A DNA stretch of 64,000 nucleotides from positions 1 through 64,000 of the forward strand of contig WJPL01000003.1 in assembly GCA_009649675.1 (NCBI GenBank), in the 5' to 3' direction. The stretch comes from Alphaproteobacteria bacterium HT1-32 (GTDB taxonomy: Bacteria; Pseudomonadota; Alphaproteobacteria; Rhodospirillales; HT1-32). Positions 17,314-26,747 of the stretch are shown here, in pieces. A program made the position numbers and the translations under genes. A model generated the notes under the pieces. The model was not told the DNA's origin. It saw nothing but the letters and a program-made list of their open reading frames with translations, and ran no database searches. Numbering within the stretch: the stretch's first letter is position 1; each line of letters starts with the position of its first letter.

Positions 17314-17411
17314 TTCGTATGGATAAGGCAGAATCTGTACCCTCTTGTGAAATTGCGATATCAACAGGCGCAACTGTTTGCTGTCCGGTCTGTCGGACTG
17401 TCGTAAACTGA
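17310..17411 (+). CDS. Possible 33-residue Cys-rich peptide coupled to arsH
   Basis: The ATG at 17310 overlaps the arsH TGA (ATGA), as between arsC and arsH. The product has 33 residues with four cysteines: Cys13, the pair Cys24-Cys25 and Cys28 ([12 protein letters not shown] at the end). This composition would suit thiol binding of As(III), but nothing in the sequence proves expression. It is too short for usual gene calling and could be chance. Confidence 0.3.
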   Translation: MIRMDKAESVPSCEIAISTGATVCCPVCRTVVN

Positions 17412-17512
17412 TTCCGGTTGTCGGATCAGATTGATGACATTAATTTGTCCGGTCAAAATATGGCAGATGACAGATTCACCGCCCAAAGCAATGAGAAGAG
17501 GACGCAGAAAAG

Positions 17513-18670
17513 ATGGATTTTGATCTCAATGAAGAACAGCGCATGTTTCAGGATGCCGTGCGCGGGTTGGGGGAGCGTCACCTTGCCGACGGGGCACTGA
17601 AGCGGGCCCATGCCGGGCCGTTTCCTAAAGATGTCTCCCGGATGCTGGCGGAAAACGGTCTGCTCGGGATCACCATTGCTGAAGCAGATGGCGGGCAGGG
17701 CGGCAGCCTCATGGATGCGGTCATTGCCATTGAAACGATGGCACAGATCTGTCCGCGCAGTGCCGATGTCATTCAGGCCGGGAGCTTTGGTGCTATTCGT
17801 GTGCTCGCTGAATATGGCTCGGAAGATCAGAAGCAGCGTTACCTAACACGCCTGCTGGCGGGTGAAGCCCTGATCTCTGTTGGTATGACAGAACCGGAAG
17901 CGGGATCTGCCGTCACTGATCTGCAGACCACAGCAACACCCGATGGCGACGGATACCGCATCAACGGCACAAAGGTTTTTACCAGTCACGGCACAGAGGC
18001 CGATGTCATTCTGGCCTATGTACGCTTTGGTCCCGGCGTCGGCGGGATCGGTTCCGTACTGATTGAACCGGGCATGAAAGGCTTCAGCATGGGTCAGCCG
18101 GTCAAGTATCTGGGCGGGGATGACTGGGCGCAGCTCTATTTTGAAGATGTTTATGTCGGCCCGGAAAATGTTCTGCTCGGCCCTGGCGGTTTCAAGAAAC
18201 AGATTGCCGGTTTTAATGTGGAGCGGATCGGCAATACGGCCCGCTCACTGGCGCTTGGCCGTCTTGCCTTCAATATCGCCCGTGAACATGCCTTGACCCG
18301 CAAGCAGTTTGGCCGGGAAATTTGCGAGTTCCAGGGCCTTCAGTGGAAGTTTGCGGATATGCAGATCAAACTTGATGCTGCACAACTGCTGCTTTATCGC
18401 GCAGCCACCAATGCCGACAGCGGTATTCCCTCGGCGCAGGAAACCGCCATTGCGAAGGCCTATTGCAATCAGGTCGGTTTCGAAATCTCATCAGAAGCAA
18501 TGCAGGTGATGGGTGCTGCCGGTTACAGTCAGGACTGTCTGGTTGAATATTGCCTGCGCCGGACGCGGGGCTGGATGATTGCCGGTGGCTCCATCGAAAT
18601 TCTGAAAAACCGGATTGCGGAAGGCGTTTTTGAGCGCCGCTTCAATCAGCGTCCTCCGAAAGCGGTTTGA
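17513..18670 (+). CDS. Acyl-CoA dehydrogenase family protein
   Basis: The 385-residue protein has the full three-domain acyl-CoA dehydrogenase layout: N-terminal helices, the SVGMTEPEAGSAV flavin segment (near 122), and a C-terminal domain with RKQFGREICEFQGLQWKFADM. The usual C-terminal catalytic Glu (YEG in MCAD-type enzymes) is replaced: the aligned segment reads IAGGSIEI, with Gly near 358. A Glu near 237 (FNVERIG) sits at the position used as base by isovaleryl-CoA and long-chain dehydrogenases. The substrate is unknown. AGAAAAG precedes ATG 17513, and the acyl-CoA ligase follows 4 bp after the stop, so the two form an operon. Confidence 0.88.
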   Translation: MDFDLNEEQRMFQDAVRGLGERHLADGALKRAHAGPFPKDVSRMLAENGLLGITIAEADGGQGGSLMDAVIAIETMAQICPRSADVIQAGSFGAIRVLAEYGSEDQKQRYLTRLLAGEALISVGMTEPEAGSAVTDLQTTATPDGDGYRINGTKVFTSHGTEADVILAYVRFGPGVGGIGSVLIEPGMKGFSMGQPVKYLGGDDWAQLYFEDVYVGPENVLLGPGGFKKQIAGFNVERIGNTARSLALGRLAFNIAREHALTRKQFGREICEFQGLQWKFADMQIKLDAAQLLLYRAATNADSGIPSAQETAIAKAYCNQVGFEISSEAMQVMGAAGYSQDCLVEYCLRRTRGWMIAGGSIEILKNRIAEGVFERRFNQRPPKAV

Positions 18671-18674
18671 CCAG

Positions 18675-20729
18675 ATGTCTCTCGCAAAAGCTATCTTCTC
18701 ACCGGAAACGGTGGGTCTGATCGGGGCGTCCGCAGACCCGGCAAAGAACACCGCCCGCCCGCAGCGTTATATGCGGATGCACGGCTTTCAGGGACAGATC
18801 GTTCCGGTCAACCCGAACCGGGATGAAGTGCTGGGAGAGCGCGCTTATCCCAGTCTGGCCGCTTATGGTGCACCTGTTGACCATGCCTTCATTATGGTGC
18901 CGGCCCGGTTTGTCCCGTCAGCACTTGAAGACTGCGCGGCAGCCGGTGTTAAGGTCGCTACGATTTATTCTGACGGCTTTGCCGAGGCAGGAGCCGAAGG
19001 TCAGGCGCTTCAGGACAAGATCGTCGCCATGGGGCGTGATCTCGGTATCCGGATCATTGGTCCGAATTCAATGGGTATGATCGCAACTGACATTGCTGCC
19101 CTGATGACTGTCAACGCGGTCCTTGAGGCGGGTGAACTGGTGCGTGGCCGACTGGGACTGGTGTCGCAGAGCGGAACCATTCTGGGGACGATGATTTCCC
19201 GGGGAACCCCCCGTGGTATCGGTTTCTCCAAACTGGTCTCGGTTGGAAACGAATGTGACCTGGGTGTTGGTGAACTGACAGGGTTTCTGGCGGAAGATCC
19301 GTCAACTGATGCAATTCTGCTGTTTCTGGAAACACTCAGGGATGCTGACAAACTCGCTGCGGCAGCGCGCCGTGCCTATGATCTCGGCAAGCCAGTGCTG
19401 GTCTATAAACTTGGCCGGTCATCTGCCGGACAGCAGGTTGCGCTGTCCCACACCGGGGCGATTGCCGGAACAGATAAGGCCATTGATGCCTTCTTCCGTC
19501 ATAACGGCATGATCCGGGTTGATAATCTGGAGACATTATTTGAAGCACCGTCGCTGTTTATCGGGCGGCGTCCGCCGACTGTCCGCAAAGCAGCTGTCAT
19601 GACGACAACCGGCGGTGGAGCAGCAACCGTTGTCGACCGGCTGGGGACGCTGGGTGTTGATCTGGCTGTTCCACCGATGGCTCTGCGGGAACGTATGGCC
19701 GGTTATGGAATACGGGTTTCTGATTCACCGCTGATCGATGTGACAATGGCTGGTGCAAATGCTGAGGTTTACGGTGCCGGCCTGGAAGAGCTGATCAGGT
19801 CAGACAATTGCGGTATCGCCGTGGGTGTTGTCGGCTCAAGCGGCCAGTTCAAACCGGATATTGCCGTGAAACCAATTGTTGCACAGTCAAAGGCAGACAA
19901 ACCAATCGCCGCCTTCATCGCACCGCAGGCCGATCGCTCACTCAGTCTGCTCAATGAGGCCGGTGTTGCGGGTTTCCGAACGCCGGAATCCTGTGCCGAT
20001 GCAGTACGTGCTTTTCTTTCGTGGTGCCCGCCGACAGAAACTGAAACCAGTGATTTTCCGGACATCAGTGATATCAGCCTCCCGGAATCCGGCCCCCTGA
20101 CCGAGATTGAGGGAAGGGACCTGTTTGAACGTATGGGTATTCCGATGGTTGCCGCGGAACTTGTTCAGCCGGGAGCGTCACCACAGGTTAAGGACTATCC
20201 CGTTGCTGCAAAAATTGTCTCGCGTCAGATCGGCCATAAAAGTGATGTTGGCGGGGTTCAACTGGGCCTGAATAATGCGGCCGACCTTACGACCGCGATC
20301 AGCGACATGTTTAAAACAGTCGGTGCTGCCGAACCGGAAGCCGTCCTTGACGGTGTACTGGTTTCTCCGATGCGCAAGGGGCTGGCTGAGGCAATTCTCG
20401 GTTTCCGGCGTGATCCGCAGGTCGGCCCGATTGTTGTGCTCGGTGCCGGCGGCGTGATGGCGGAGATTTATCGTGACGTGTCGATTCGTCTGGCACCGGT
20501 TACAGTCGATGAGGCGCTGAGCATGATCGACGAAGTCCGGGGGCTGGCAGTTGTCCGGGGATTCCGGGGCAAAAAAGGGGATGCTGCGGCGCTGGCAGCG
20601 GCTGTCAGTGCTTTTTCAAAACTGGCGATGAAAAAAGCACCGATTCTCGATGAGGCAGAAATAAACCCCCTCCTTATACTGGATGAGGGAGAAGGAGTGC
20701 TTGGCCTCGATGCGTTTGCAGTGCGGTAA
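18675..20729 (+). CDS. ADP-forming acetate/acyl-CoA ligase family protein
   Basis: The 684-residue protein has the fused alpha-beta layout of NDP-forming acyl-CoA synthetases: an N-terminal CoA-binding Rossmann domain (VGLIGASADPAK), the succinyl-CoA-ligase-like domain with VALSHTGAIAGTDK (phospho-His, near residue 257), and a C-terminal ATP-grasp domain (VAAKIVSRQIGHKSDVGGVQLG; near the end DEAEINPLLI). It would form an acyl-CoA from an organic acid, probably the substrate of the adjacent dehydrogenase. I start at ATG 18675, 4 bp after that gene; upstream in-frame codons lie within it. Acyltransferase or de-acylase relatives exist, so the exact reaction is open. Confidence 0.85.
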   Translation: MSLAKAIFSPETVGLIGASADPAKNTARPQRYMRMHGFQGQIVPVNPNRDEVLGERAYPSLAAYGAPVDHAFIMVPARFVPSALEDCAAAGVKVATIYSDGFAEAGAEGQALQDKIVAMGRDLGIRIIGPNSMGMIATDIAALMTVNAVLEAGELVRGRLGLVSQSGTILGTMISRGTPRGIGFSKLVSVGNECDLGVGELTGFLAEDPSTDAILLFLETLRDADKLAAAARRAYDLGKPVLVYKLGRSSAGQQVALSHTGAIAGTDKAIDAFFRHNGMIRVDNLETLFEAPSLFIGRRPPTVRKAAVMTTTGGGAATVVDRLGTLGVDLAVPPMALRERMAGYGIRVSDSPLIDVTMAGANAEVYGAGLEELIRSDNCGIAVGVVGSSGQFKPDIAVKPIVAQSKADKPIAAFIAPQADRSLSLLNEAGVAGFRTPESCADAVRAFLSWCPPTETETSDFPDISDISLPESGPLTEIEGRDLFERMGIPMVAAELVQPGASPQVKDYPVAAKIVSRQIGHKSDVGGVQLGLNNAADLTTAISDMFKTVGAAEPEAVLDGVLVSPMRKGLAEAILGFRRDPQVGPIVVLGAGGVMAEIYRDVSIRLAPVTVDEALSMIDEVRGLAVVRGFRGKKGDAAALAAAVSAFSKLAMKKAPILDEAEINPLLILDEGEGVLGLDAFAVR

Positions 20730-20836
20730 ATGGCTATTTGTTGAGCAAACTTCACACAAAGCTTCAAATAAGTTCCATCAGGCGAAACTTAGGAGACGAA
20801 ATCTGCCTTAACTGTCGGAAATACCAACTGTAATCG

Positions 20837-20865
20837 TTGACAGCGTTATGCGCGGTTCGTACCGT
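20837..20865 (+). promoter_or_regulatory. Candidate promoter of the ABC importer operon
   Basis: A consensus TTGACA at 20837-20842 is followed after 17 bp by TACCGT (20860-20865), a weak -10. It lies 41 bp before the first importer gene, in a 176-bp gap after the acyl-CoA ligase. Confidence 0.4.
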
Positions 20866-20905
20866 CATTTTGCCCCAGTAACCAAAAAAATGAAAAGGGA
20901 GGATT

Positions 20906-21904
20906 GTGGGCACTCTGTTAGATATCAAGAATCTGCAGACGCATTTCTTTACGTCTGCAGGTACCGTGAAAGCCGTTGATGGTGTGTCATACACTGTTGA
21001 CGAAGGTGAAACTGTTGCTGTTGTCGGTGAGTCCGGCAGTGGCAAGTCCGTCACCGCTTTGTCAATTCTGCAACTCGTCGCCAAGCCGCCGGGAGAAATC
21101 GTCGGCGGAGAGATATTCTTTGAGGGCAGGGACCTTCTGAAGCTCAGCGACGCCGAGGTACGCGATATTCGTGGCCAGGAAATCTCCATGATTTTCCAGG
21201 AACCGATGACATCGCTGAATCCTGTTTTGTCGATCGGACAGCAGCTTACAGAAACGATGCTGGCCCATCTCGACATAACCGAGGAAGAAGCCAACTCGCG
21301 TGCTGTCGCCTATCTCGACAAGGTCGGCATTTCAGAGCCTGAACGGCGCCTGAAACAATATCCTCATCATCTGTCAGGTGGCATGCGTCAGCGTGTCATG
21401 ATTGCGATGGCTCTCAGTTGCGAGCCAAAGCTGATCATCGCTGATGAGCCGACAACCGCGCTCGACGTGACAATTCAGGCCCAGATTCTGGAACTGATGA
21501 AAAACCTCACGCGGGAACTGGGCGTCGCCCAGATCATCATCACTCACAACCTTGGTGTTGTGGCCCGTTATGCGGATCGTGTGAACGTCATGTATGCGGG
21601 AAAGGTGATTGAGTCAGGGACAGCCGAGGATATTTATCACAAGCCCCAGCATCCCTATACGCTGGCGCTGCTGAAATCGGTGCCGAGACTGGATCTCGTC
21701 CGGGCCGCAAAGCTTGACCCGGTCGACGGACAGCCACCTGATCTGAGCAAACTCGACGGCGGCTGTTCATTCCGTCCGCGGTGCCGGTTTGCCACGGAGG
21801 AATGTGGCAAATCCTATCCGGCCCTTGAAAAAGTCAGTGATAGTCAGACGGTTGCCTGTTTCAACAAGGGCAATCTGGTTCCGACCATGAAGGAGGCGTC
21901 ATGA
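20906..21904 (+). CDS. Peptide/nickel-type ABC importer, ATP-binding protein (DppD/OppD-like)
   Basis: The 332-residue nucleotide-binding protein has Walker [12 protein letters not shown] (near 40), a Q-loop in [11 protein letters not shown], signature LSGGMRQRV, Walker [13 protein letters not shown] and the switch His in IITHNLG, followed by the C-terminal oligopeptide-transporter extension with cysteines ([15 protein letters not shown]), which in this family can hold an Fe-S centre. It energises uptake through the two permeases encoded downstream. It starts at GTG 20906 behind AAGGGAGG, 6 bp away. It overlaps the second ATPase by 4 bp. Confidence 0.93.
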   Translation: MGTLLDIKNLQTHFFTSAGTVKAVDGVSYTVDEGETVAVVGESGSGKSVTALSILQLVAKPPGEIVGGEIFFEGRDLLKLSDAEVRDIRGQEISMIFQEPMTSLNPVLSIGQQLTETMLAHLDITEEEANSRAVAYLDKVGISEPERRLKQYPHHLSGGMRQRVMIAMALSCEPKLIIADEPTTALDVTIQAQILELMKNLTRELGVAQIIITHNLGVVARYADRVNVMYAGKVIESGTAEDIYHKPQHPYTLALLKSVPRLDLVRAAKLDPVDGQPPDLSKLDGGCSFRPRCRFATEECGKSYPALEKVSDSQTVACFNKGNLVPTMKEAS

Positions 21905-22929
21905 GCCCCGACGGATCCACGCCTTCAAGTCCCGTTCGCCGGGACGTATCCGGCAATGATGTGCTGGTTGAAGTGAATGAACTCAAGATGTACTTCCCGA
22001 TTACGGAAGGCATCCTGATTCCCCGCGTTGTTGCCCAGGTCAAAGCGGTCAACAATGTCAGCTTCAAGATTTTACGCGGCGAGACACTTGGTCTCGTCGG
22101 AGAATCCGGTTGCGGCAAGACGACGACCGGTCGTTGTATCCTGCAGCTTGAAAAACCGACTGCCGGACAGATCATGTTCGACGGTGTTGATCTGGCAACG
22201 CTGGATGCGAAGGCGATGCGACCTTATCGCCAGCGTATTCAGGTTGTTTTTCAGGACCCCTACAGTTCCCTGAATCCACGCATGAAGGTTGGCGATATTA
22301 TTGCTGAGCCGATGCGGGTACATGGCATCATGTCAGATGCCAATGAAATCAAGGAACGGATTTCCGAGTTGCTGTCGACCTGCGGTCTGAACCCGAACTT
22401 TGCGGATCGTTATCCGCATGAAATGAGCGGGGGACAACGCCAGCGTGTTGGTATTGCACGGGCACTGGCACTGAATCCTGAATTCATCATCTGTGACGAG
22501 GCGGTCTCGGCTCTGGATGTGTCAATTCAGGCTCAGGTGATCAACCTGCTCGAAGACCTCCGGGACAAGTTCAACCTGACCTATCTGTTCATCTCGCATG
22601 ACCTCAGCGTTATCCGGCATCTTTGTGACCGGGTTGCGGTGATGTATCTCGGGAATCTGGTCGAACTGGCCCCCTGTGACGAACTGTTCGACAACCCCAT
22701 GCATCCGTATACGCGGGCATTGCTGAATGCGGTCCCGATTCCGGATCCGACGATCGAGAAATCACGGCCATTCAATCCGGTGGCCGGCGAAATTCCGAGT
22801 CCAATCAACCCGCCAAGTGGTTGTGTATTCCATCCGCGCTGTCCCCTCGCTGTCGACAGTTGCAGTAAAGAAATTCCTCCCTTGCGGGAGGTTGTTCCAG
22901 GCCATTGGGTGGCCTGCACAGAAGTCTGA
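21901..22929 (+). CDS. Peptide/nickel-type ABC importer, ATP-binding protein (DppF/OppF-like)
   Basis: The 342-residue second ATPase pairs with the first. It has Walker [12 protein letters not shown], the [14 protein letters not shown]-loop, signature [15 protein letters not shown], Walker [12 protein letters not shown] (Ala replacing the usual Pro in DEP), and the C-terminal family extension ([14 protein letters not shown]). ATG 21901 overlaps the preceding stop (ATGA) with AAGGAGG just upstream, indicating equal expression of the two ATPases. The importer order ATPase-ATPase-binding protein-permease-permease differs from the common dppABCDF order. Confidence 0.93.
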   Translation: MSPDGSTPSSPVRRDVSGNDVLVEVNELKMYFPITEGILIPRVVAQVKAVNNVSFKILRGETLGLVGESGCGKTTTGRCILQLEKPTAGQIMFDGVDLATLDAKAMRPYRQRIQVVFQDPYSSLNPRMKVGDIIAEPMRVHGIMSDANEIKERISELLSTCGLNPNFADRYPHEMSGGQRQRVGIARALALNPEFIICDEAVSALDVSIQAQVINLLEDLRDKFNLTYLFISHDLSVIRHLCDRVAVMYLGNLVELAPCDELFDNPMHPYTRALLNAVPIPDPTIEKSRPFNPVAGEIPSPINPPSGCVFHPRCPLAVDSCSKEIPPLREVVPGHWVACTEV

Positions 22930-23042
22930 CACCCTTGGTGTCATTCATGCCGTTCCGGGAGGCGGTCAATAGGACGATATCAGTTCTCCGAAGAGTATCT
23001 GAAGCTGATGTCGAAACATTAAAGAAGTAAGGGAGAGACCAA

Positions 23043-24653
23043 ATGAATAGCGTCCTTCTACGCAAGGTTGTTGGTATTGGCATCGGCGCTATCGCCGCTG
23101 TCGGTCTGGCAGCTACAGCTTCGGCGCAGACGCCGAAGAAAGGTGGGATTCTTGAATTTGTGGTGCCAGGTGGGATTCCATCCTTTGATGCGCATCGCGA
23201 AACGACCTATGCAATGGTGCATCCGACACGTCCGTTTTACAGCCTGTTGATTCGTGTCGATCCGGACAATCCTTCATCACCGGACTTTGTCTGTGACCTG
23301 TGTGTTGGCGATGTTCCGGAAGCCAGTGGTGACGGTACCGAGTATGTCTTCAAACTCGTTCAGGGTGTGAAGTTTCACGACGGCACGCCCCTGACCTCTG
23401 CGGACGTCAAAGCGTCTTTCGACAAGATTATCTTCCCGCCGGAAGGGACGCCAAGCGCACGTAAGTCACAGTTCAGTCAGGTTGAGTCGATTACGACTCC
23501 TGATGAGAACACCATTGTTTTCAAACTGAAATATCCGTCAGGTGCGTTCCTGCCGGCACTCGCGGCCCCCTTCAACTACATCTATTCAAAGAAGGACCTC
23601 GATACGCACGGCTATGACTGGCACACCAAAAACATCAACGGTACCGGTGCCTTCAAGTTTGTGGAATATCAGGCTGGTGCATTCGTCCGCGGCGAGCGTT
23701 ATGCGGACTATCACCACAAAGGCAAACCGTACCTCGATGGTTTCCGTTCAACCATTTCCGCAAAGCTTGCGGTCAGTGTTGCGGCCATCCGTGGTGACCG
23801 TGCAGCCATCGAATTCCGCGGCTTCCCGCCGAAGCATCGTGATGACCTGGTAAAGGCACTGGGCGACAAGATCACGGTTCAGGAAAGCGACTGGAACTGT
23901 GTGCTGCTGGCAACGCCGAACCAGAAGGTAAAGCCGTTTGATGACCCCCGGGTCCGTCAGGCTCTGACCCTTGCTGTCGACCGTTGGGGCGGCTCCAAAT
24001 ATCTGTCCCGGATTGCTATCGTGAAGACGGTTGGCGGGGTTGCTTTCCCGAACCATCCGCTTTCCGCAACCCAGGAAGAACTGGAGCAGATGCGTGGTTA
24101 CTGGACGGACCTCGACAAGAGCCGTGCAGAAGCCAAACGCCTGCTGGCAGATGCCGGTCAGTCAAACCTGTCTTTCGTCCTCAACAACCGTGGTGTCGAT
24201 CAGCCGTACAAGATCGTTGGTACCTGGCTGCTTGATCAGTGGAAGAAAGTCGGCATGAACGTTACCCAGCGGGTACAGCCGACGGCACCGTTCTATGACA
24301 CCCTGCGCAAGAAAAAAGACTTCGACGTTTCCGTCGAGTTCAACTGCCAGTCTGTCGTGAACCCGCTTGCTGACACCACGAAGTTCCGTGGCGCCTCAAG
24401 TGACAACTACGGTCAGTATGAAGATGCCGTGCTGGAAGACCTGTTCGCCAAGATGAACCGGTCCAGCGACAAGGCTGAACAGCGCAAGATCATGCGTGAG
24501 TACGAGCGTCGTGCGATCGACGAAATGGCCCATATCGGTGTCACCCTCTGGTGGTACAAGATCAACCCGCACCGTTCCTATGTGAAGGGCTGGAAGATCT
24601 CGCCGAGTCACTACCTGAACCAGCACCTCGATAACGTGTGGCTGGATAAATAA
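23043..24653 (+). CDS. ABC importer extracytoplasmic solute-binding protein, family 5
   Basis: The 536-residue protein has a Sec signal (MNSVLLRKVVGIGIGAIAAV, cleavage after ASA near 29) and the SBP_bac_5 fold with GTEYVFKLVQGVKFHDGTPL and PSGAFLPALAAPF. The ligand cannot be inferred; the family binds peptides, nickel, opines, glutathione and other compounds. ATG 23043 follows AAGGGAGAG. A strong hairpin between this gene and the permease may stabilise its part of the message, as is common for abundant binding proteins. Confidence 0.92.
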   Translation: MNSVLLRKVVGIGIGAIAAVGLAATASAQTPKKGGILEFVVPGGIPSFDAHRETTYAMVHPTRPFYSLLIRVDPDNPSSPDFVCDLCVGDVPEASGDGTEYVFKLVQGVKFHDGTPLTSADVKASFDKIIFPPEGTPSARKSQFSQVESITTPDENTIVFKLKYPSGAFLPALAAPFNYIYSKKDLDTHGYDWHTKNINGTGAFKFVEYQAGAFVRGERYADYHHKGKPYLDGFRSTISAKLAVSVAAIRGDRAAIEFRGFPPKHRDDLVKALGDKITVQESDWNCVLLATPNQKVKPFDDPRVRQALTLAVDRWGGSKYLSRIAIVKTVGGVAFPNHPLSATQEELEQMRGYWTDLDKSRAEAKRLLADAGQSNLSFVLNNRGVDQPYKIVGTWLLDQWKKVGMNVTQRVQPTAPFYDTLRKKKDFDVSVEFNCQSVVNPLADTTKFRGASSDNYGQYEDAVLEDLFAKMNRSSDKAEQRKIMREYERRAIDEMAHIGVTLWWYKINPHRSYVKGWKISPSHYLNQHLDNVWLDK

Positions 24654-24669
24654 CGCCGGAAAATAACCT

Positions 24670-24698
24670 GCTGCCCGTGGTCACAGGCCACGGGCAGC
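24670..24698 (+). other. Intercistronic hairpin between binding protein and permease
   Basis: GCTGCCCGTGG (24670-24680) and CCACGGGCAGC (24688-24698) form a perfect 11-bp stem with a 7-nt loop. No T tract follows, so it is more likely a 3'-end stabiliser or attenuator that raises binding-protein message over permease message than a full terminator. Confidence 0.6.
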
Positions 24699-24720
24699 GT
24701 CTTCCGACGGACGAGGGAAA

Positions 24721-25692
24721 ATGTACAAGTATATTGTAAAGCGGCTGCTTCTGATGATCCCGACGCTTCTCGGCGCGGCGATCTTTGTCTTCCTGCTGCT
24801 GCGTGCAGTGCCAGGTGATGTCTGTGAAACCCGGTTTGCGGGGACGGGGGCATTTGTTGATCAGGAGCAGATCAATATTTGTCGCGCTGATCTCGGGATT
24901 GATCAGCCACTGGTTATTCAATTTTTTGATTTTGTCGCCGGCTACGCGACATTCGATCTGGGCGATTCGTTCTGGACCGGGCGACCGGTTGTCGACGAAA
25001 TCGCACTGCGTTTCGAACTGTCTCTACAGATTGCAGTCATGGCGACCCTTGTTGCCATTGTGATTGCCATACCGCTCGGCACAATCTCTGCCATCCGGCA
25101 GAACACCTGGATCGACCTGGTGGTGCGCTTGTTCAGCATCGCCGGCATCGCCATCCCATCCTTCTGGTTGGGTATCATGATCATCCTTGGCCTTCTGATC
25201 TTTTCTCAGGAGGTATTCGGGGATCCATGGATGCCACCGATCCGGTTCAAGTCTTTCTTTGAAGATCCCATGCACAATCTCAGCCAGCTGATCTGGCCGG
25301 CGGTAGCGACGGGCTACAGATATTCAGCCGTCGCCACGCGTATGACCCGGTCAGCTTTGCTCGAAGTTCTGCGGGAGGATTATGTCCGGACGGCCCGGGC
25401 AAAGGGATTGATCGAGAAGGTTATTATCCGCCGCCACGCACTGAAAAATGCGATGCTGCCGGTCGTGACCATTATCGCGATCGAATTTGCATTCCTGATG
25501 GGCGGACTGGTTGTGACCGAACAGGTCTTCAATCTGAACGGCCTTGGAAAACTCTTTGTCGATTCAGTCCTGCAGCTTGATTTCAATATGACACAGCAAC
25601 TTGTGATGCTGGTCGTGCTGATCTTCCTGATGACGAATCTGGTCGTCGACATTCTGTATGCGTGGCTCGATCCGCGCATCCGTTACAGTTAA
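24721..25692 (+). CDS. ABC importer permease (DppB/OppB-like)
   Basis: The 323-residue integral membrane protein opens MYKYIVKRLLLMIPTLLGAA, the typical DppB N-terminus with a membrane helix, then a periplasmic segment, and about six helices in all. The cytoplasmic EAA loop reads EVLREDYVRTARAKGL (near residue 220), which docks the ATPase. ATG 24721 has GACGAGGGAAA upstream. The following permease starts 13 bp after the stop. Confidence 0.93.
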   Translation: MYKYIVKRLLLMIPTLLGAAIFVFLLLRAVPGDVCETRFAGTGAFVDQEQINICRADLGIDQPLVIQFFDFVAGYATFDLGDSFWTGRPVVDEIALRFELSLQIAVMATLVAIVIAIPLGTISAIRQNTWIDLVVRLFSIAGIAIPSFWLGIMIILGLLIFSQEVFGDPWMPPIRFKSFFEDPMHNLSQLIWPAVATGYRYSAVATRMTRSALLEVLREDYVRTARAKGLIEKVIIRRHALKNAMLPVVTIIAIEFAFLMGGLVVTEQVFNLNGLGKLFVDSVLQLDFNMTQQLVMLVVLIFLMTNLVVDILYAWLDPRIRYS

Positions 25693-25705
25693 GGGGAGCC
25701 GTATA

Positions 25706-26611
25706 ATGGTTGCCGTAAGTGAAGTACCGGCGAGCGCAAAGCTCGCCGGCGACGCCCGGAAAAAGTCGATTTTCTCATCGACAATCAAGATTTTCCGCAA
25801 ACAGCCGATTGGTATGCTTGGGGGGATCATTGTCGTCCTGATGGTCTTCATGGGATTGTTTGCCGATATCCTGGCCCCGCATGACCCGACGGAAATTTTC
25901 TATCAGTACGATTTCCCGGCACCGTCGAGTGCGGAATTCTGGCTCGGGACAGACATGTTTGGCCGGGATCTGCTGTCCCGGATTATCTACGGCGCACGGA
26001 CCGCGCTGTTCGTTGGCTTCACCGCCGCGTTCATCGGTGCATTCTCCGGTCTGATCCTGGGCGTCATGAGCGCCTATTTCGGCGGTATTTTCGACCTTCT
26101 GCTCCAGCGTGTAATGGATGTCTTCATGGCATTCCCGCTCATCATTCTGGCTCTGGCGGTTGTGTCGATTCTGGGTTCGGGTACACATAATGTGATTATC
26201 GCCATCACGATCCCGTTCATCCCTCAATGTGCCCGTGTCGTGCGCTCCAGTGCACTGGCACTCAGGGAAATCCCCTATGTCGATGCGGCAAGGGCCTGCG
26301 GGTTCAGTCATACGCGGATTATTGTCCGTCATATGGCTCCGAACGTGATGGCACCGTTCCTCATCATGCTGACCTCCTTTCTGGGGCAGGCAATCCTGCT
26401 GGAAGCATCGCTGTCCTATCTGGGGCTTGGTGTGCAGGAGCCGACACCGGCCTGGGGCCTGATGTTGCAGGGTGGCGCTGAAGAATTTGCGGAAAGCGCG
26501 CCCTGGGTTGCAATCTGGCCTGGCGTTGCGATCAGTCTCGCTGTCTTTGGCTTCAACCTGTTTGGTGATGCCTTGCGTGACACACTGGACCCGCGGTTGC
26601 GCTCTCAGTAA
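25706..26611 (+). CDS. ABC importer permease (DppC/OppC-like)
   Basis: The 301-residue partner permease has an N-terminal helix (MLGGIIVVLMVFMGLFADIL), the conserved FWLGTDMFGRDLLSRIIYGAR segment of the OppC/DppC family, and the EAA loop ALREIPYVDAARACGFS. I choose ATG 25706 behind AAGGGGAG at 10-bp spacing; an in-frame codon at 25658 lies within the preceding permease. A rho-independent terminator follows 20 bp after the stop, closing the importer operon. Confidence 0.93.
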   Translation: MVAVSEVPASAKLAGDARKKSIFSSTIKIFRKQPIGMLGGIIVVLMVFMGLFADILAPHDPTEIFYQYDFPAPSSAEFWLGTDMFGRDLLSRIIYGARTALFVGFTAAFIGAFSGLILGVMSAYFGGIFDLLLQRVMDVFMAFPLIILALAVVSILGSGTHNVIIAITIPFIPQCARVVRSSALALREIPYVDAARACGFSHTRIIVRHMAPNVMAPFLIMLTSFLGQAILLEASLSYLGLGVQEPTPAWGLMLQGGAEEFAESAPWVAIWPGVAISLAVFGFNLFGDALRDTLDPRLRSQ

Positions 26612-26631
26612 GCAAGCCGGATCAACAAAAC

Positions 26632-26660
26632 AACGGCCGTCTCCTTTGGAGGCGGCCGTT
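26632..26660 (+). terminator. Rho-independent terminator after the ABC importer operon
   Basis: AACGGCCGTCTCC (26632-26644) pairs with GGAGGCGGCCGTT (26648-26660) with one bulge, and a short T-rich stretch (TTTTGCGTTT) follows. It is placed between the importer and the selenoprotein candidate, so that gene may have its own promoter. Confidence 0.7.
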
Positions 26661-26747
26661 TTGCGTTTCAGAACAAGTCTTTGGGTTGCACCCGACCGGT
26701 TATTACAGGCAGACTGCTGCAACTTAACCAACAGCAGGAAAATATGC

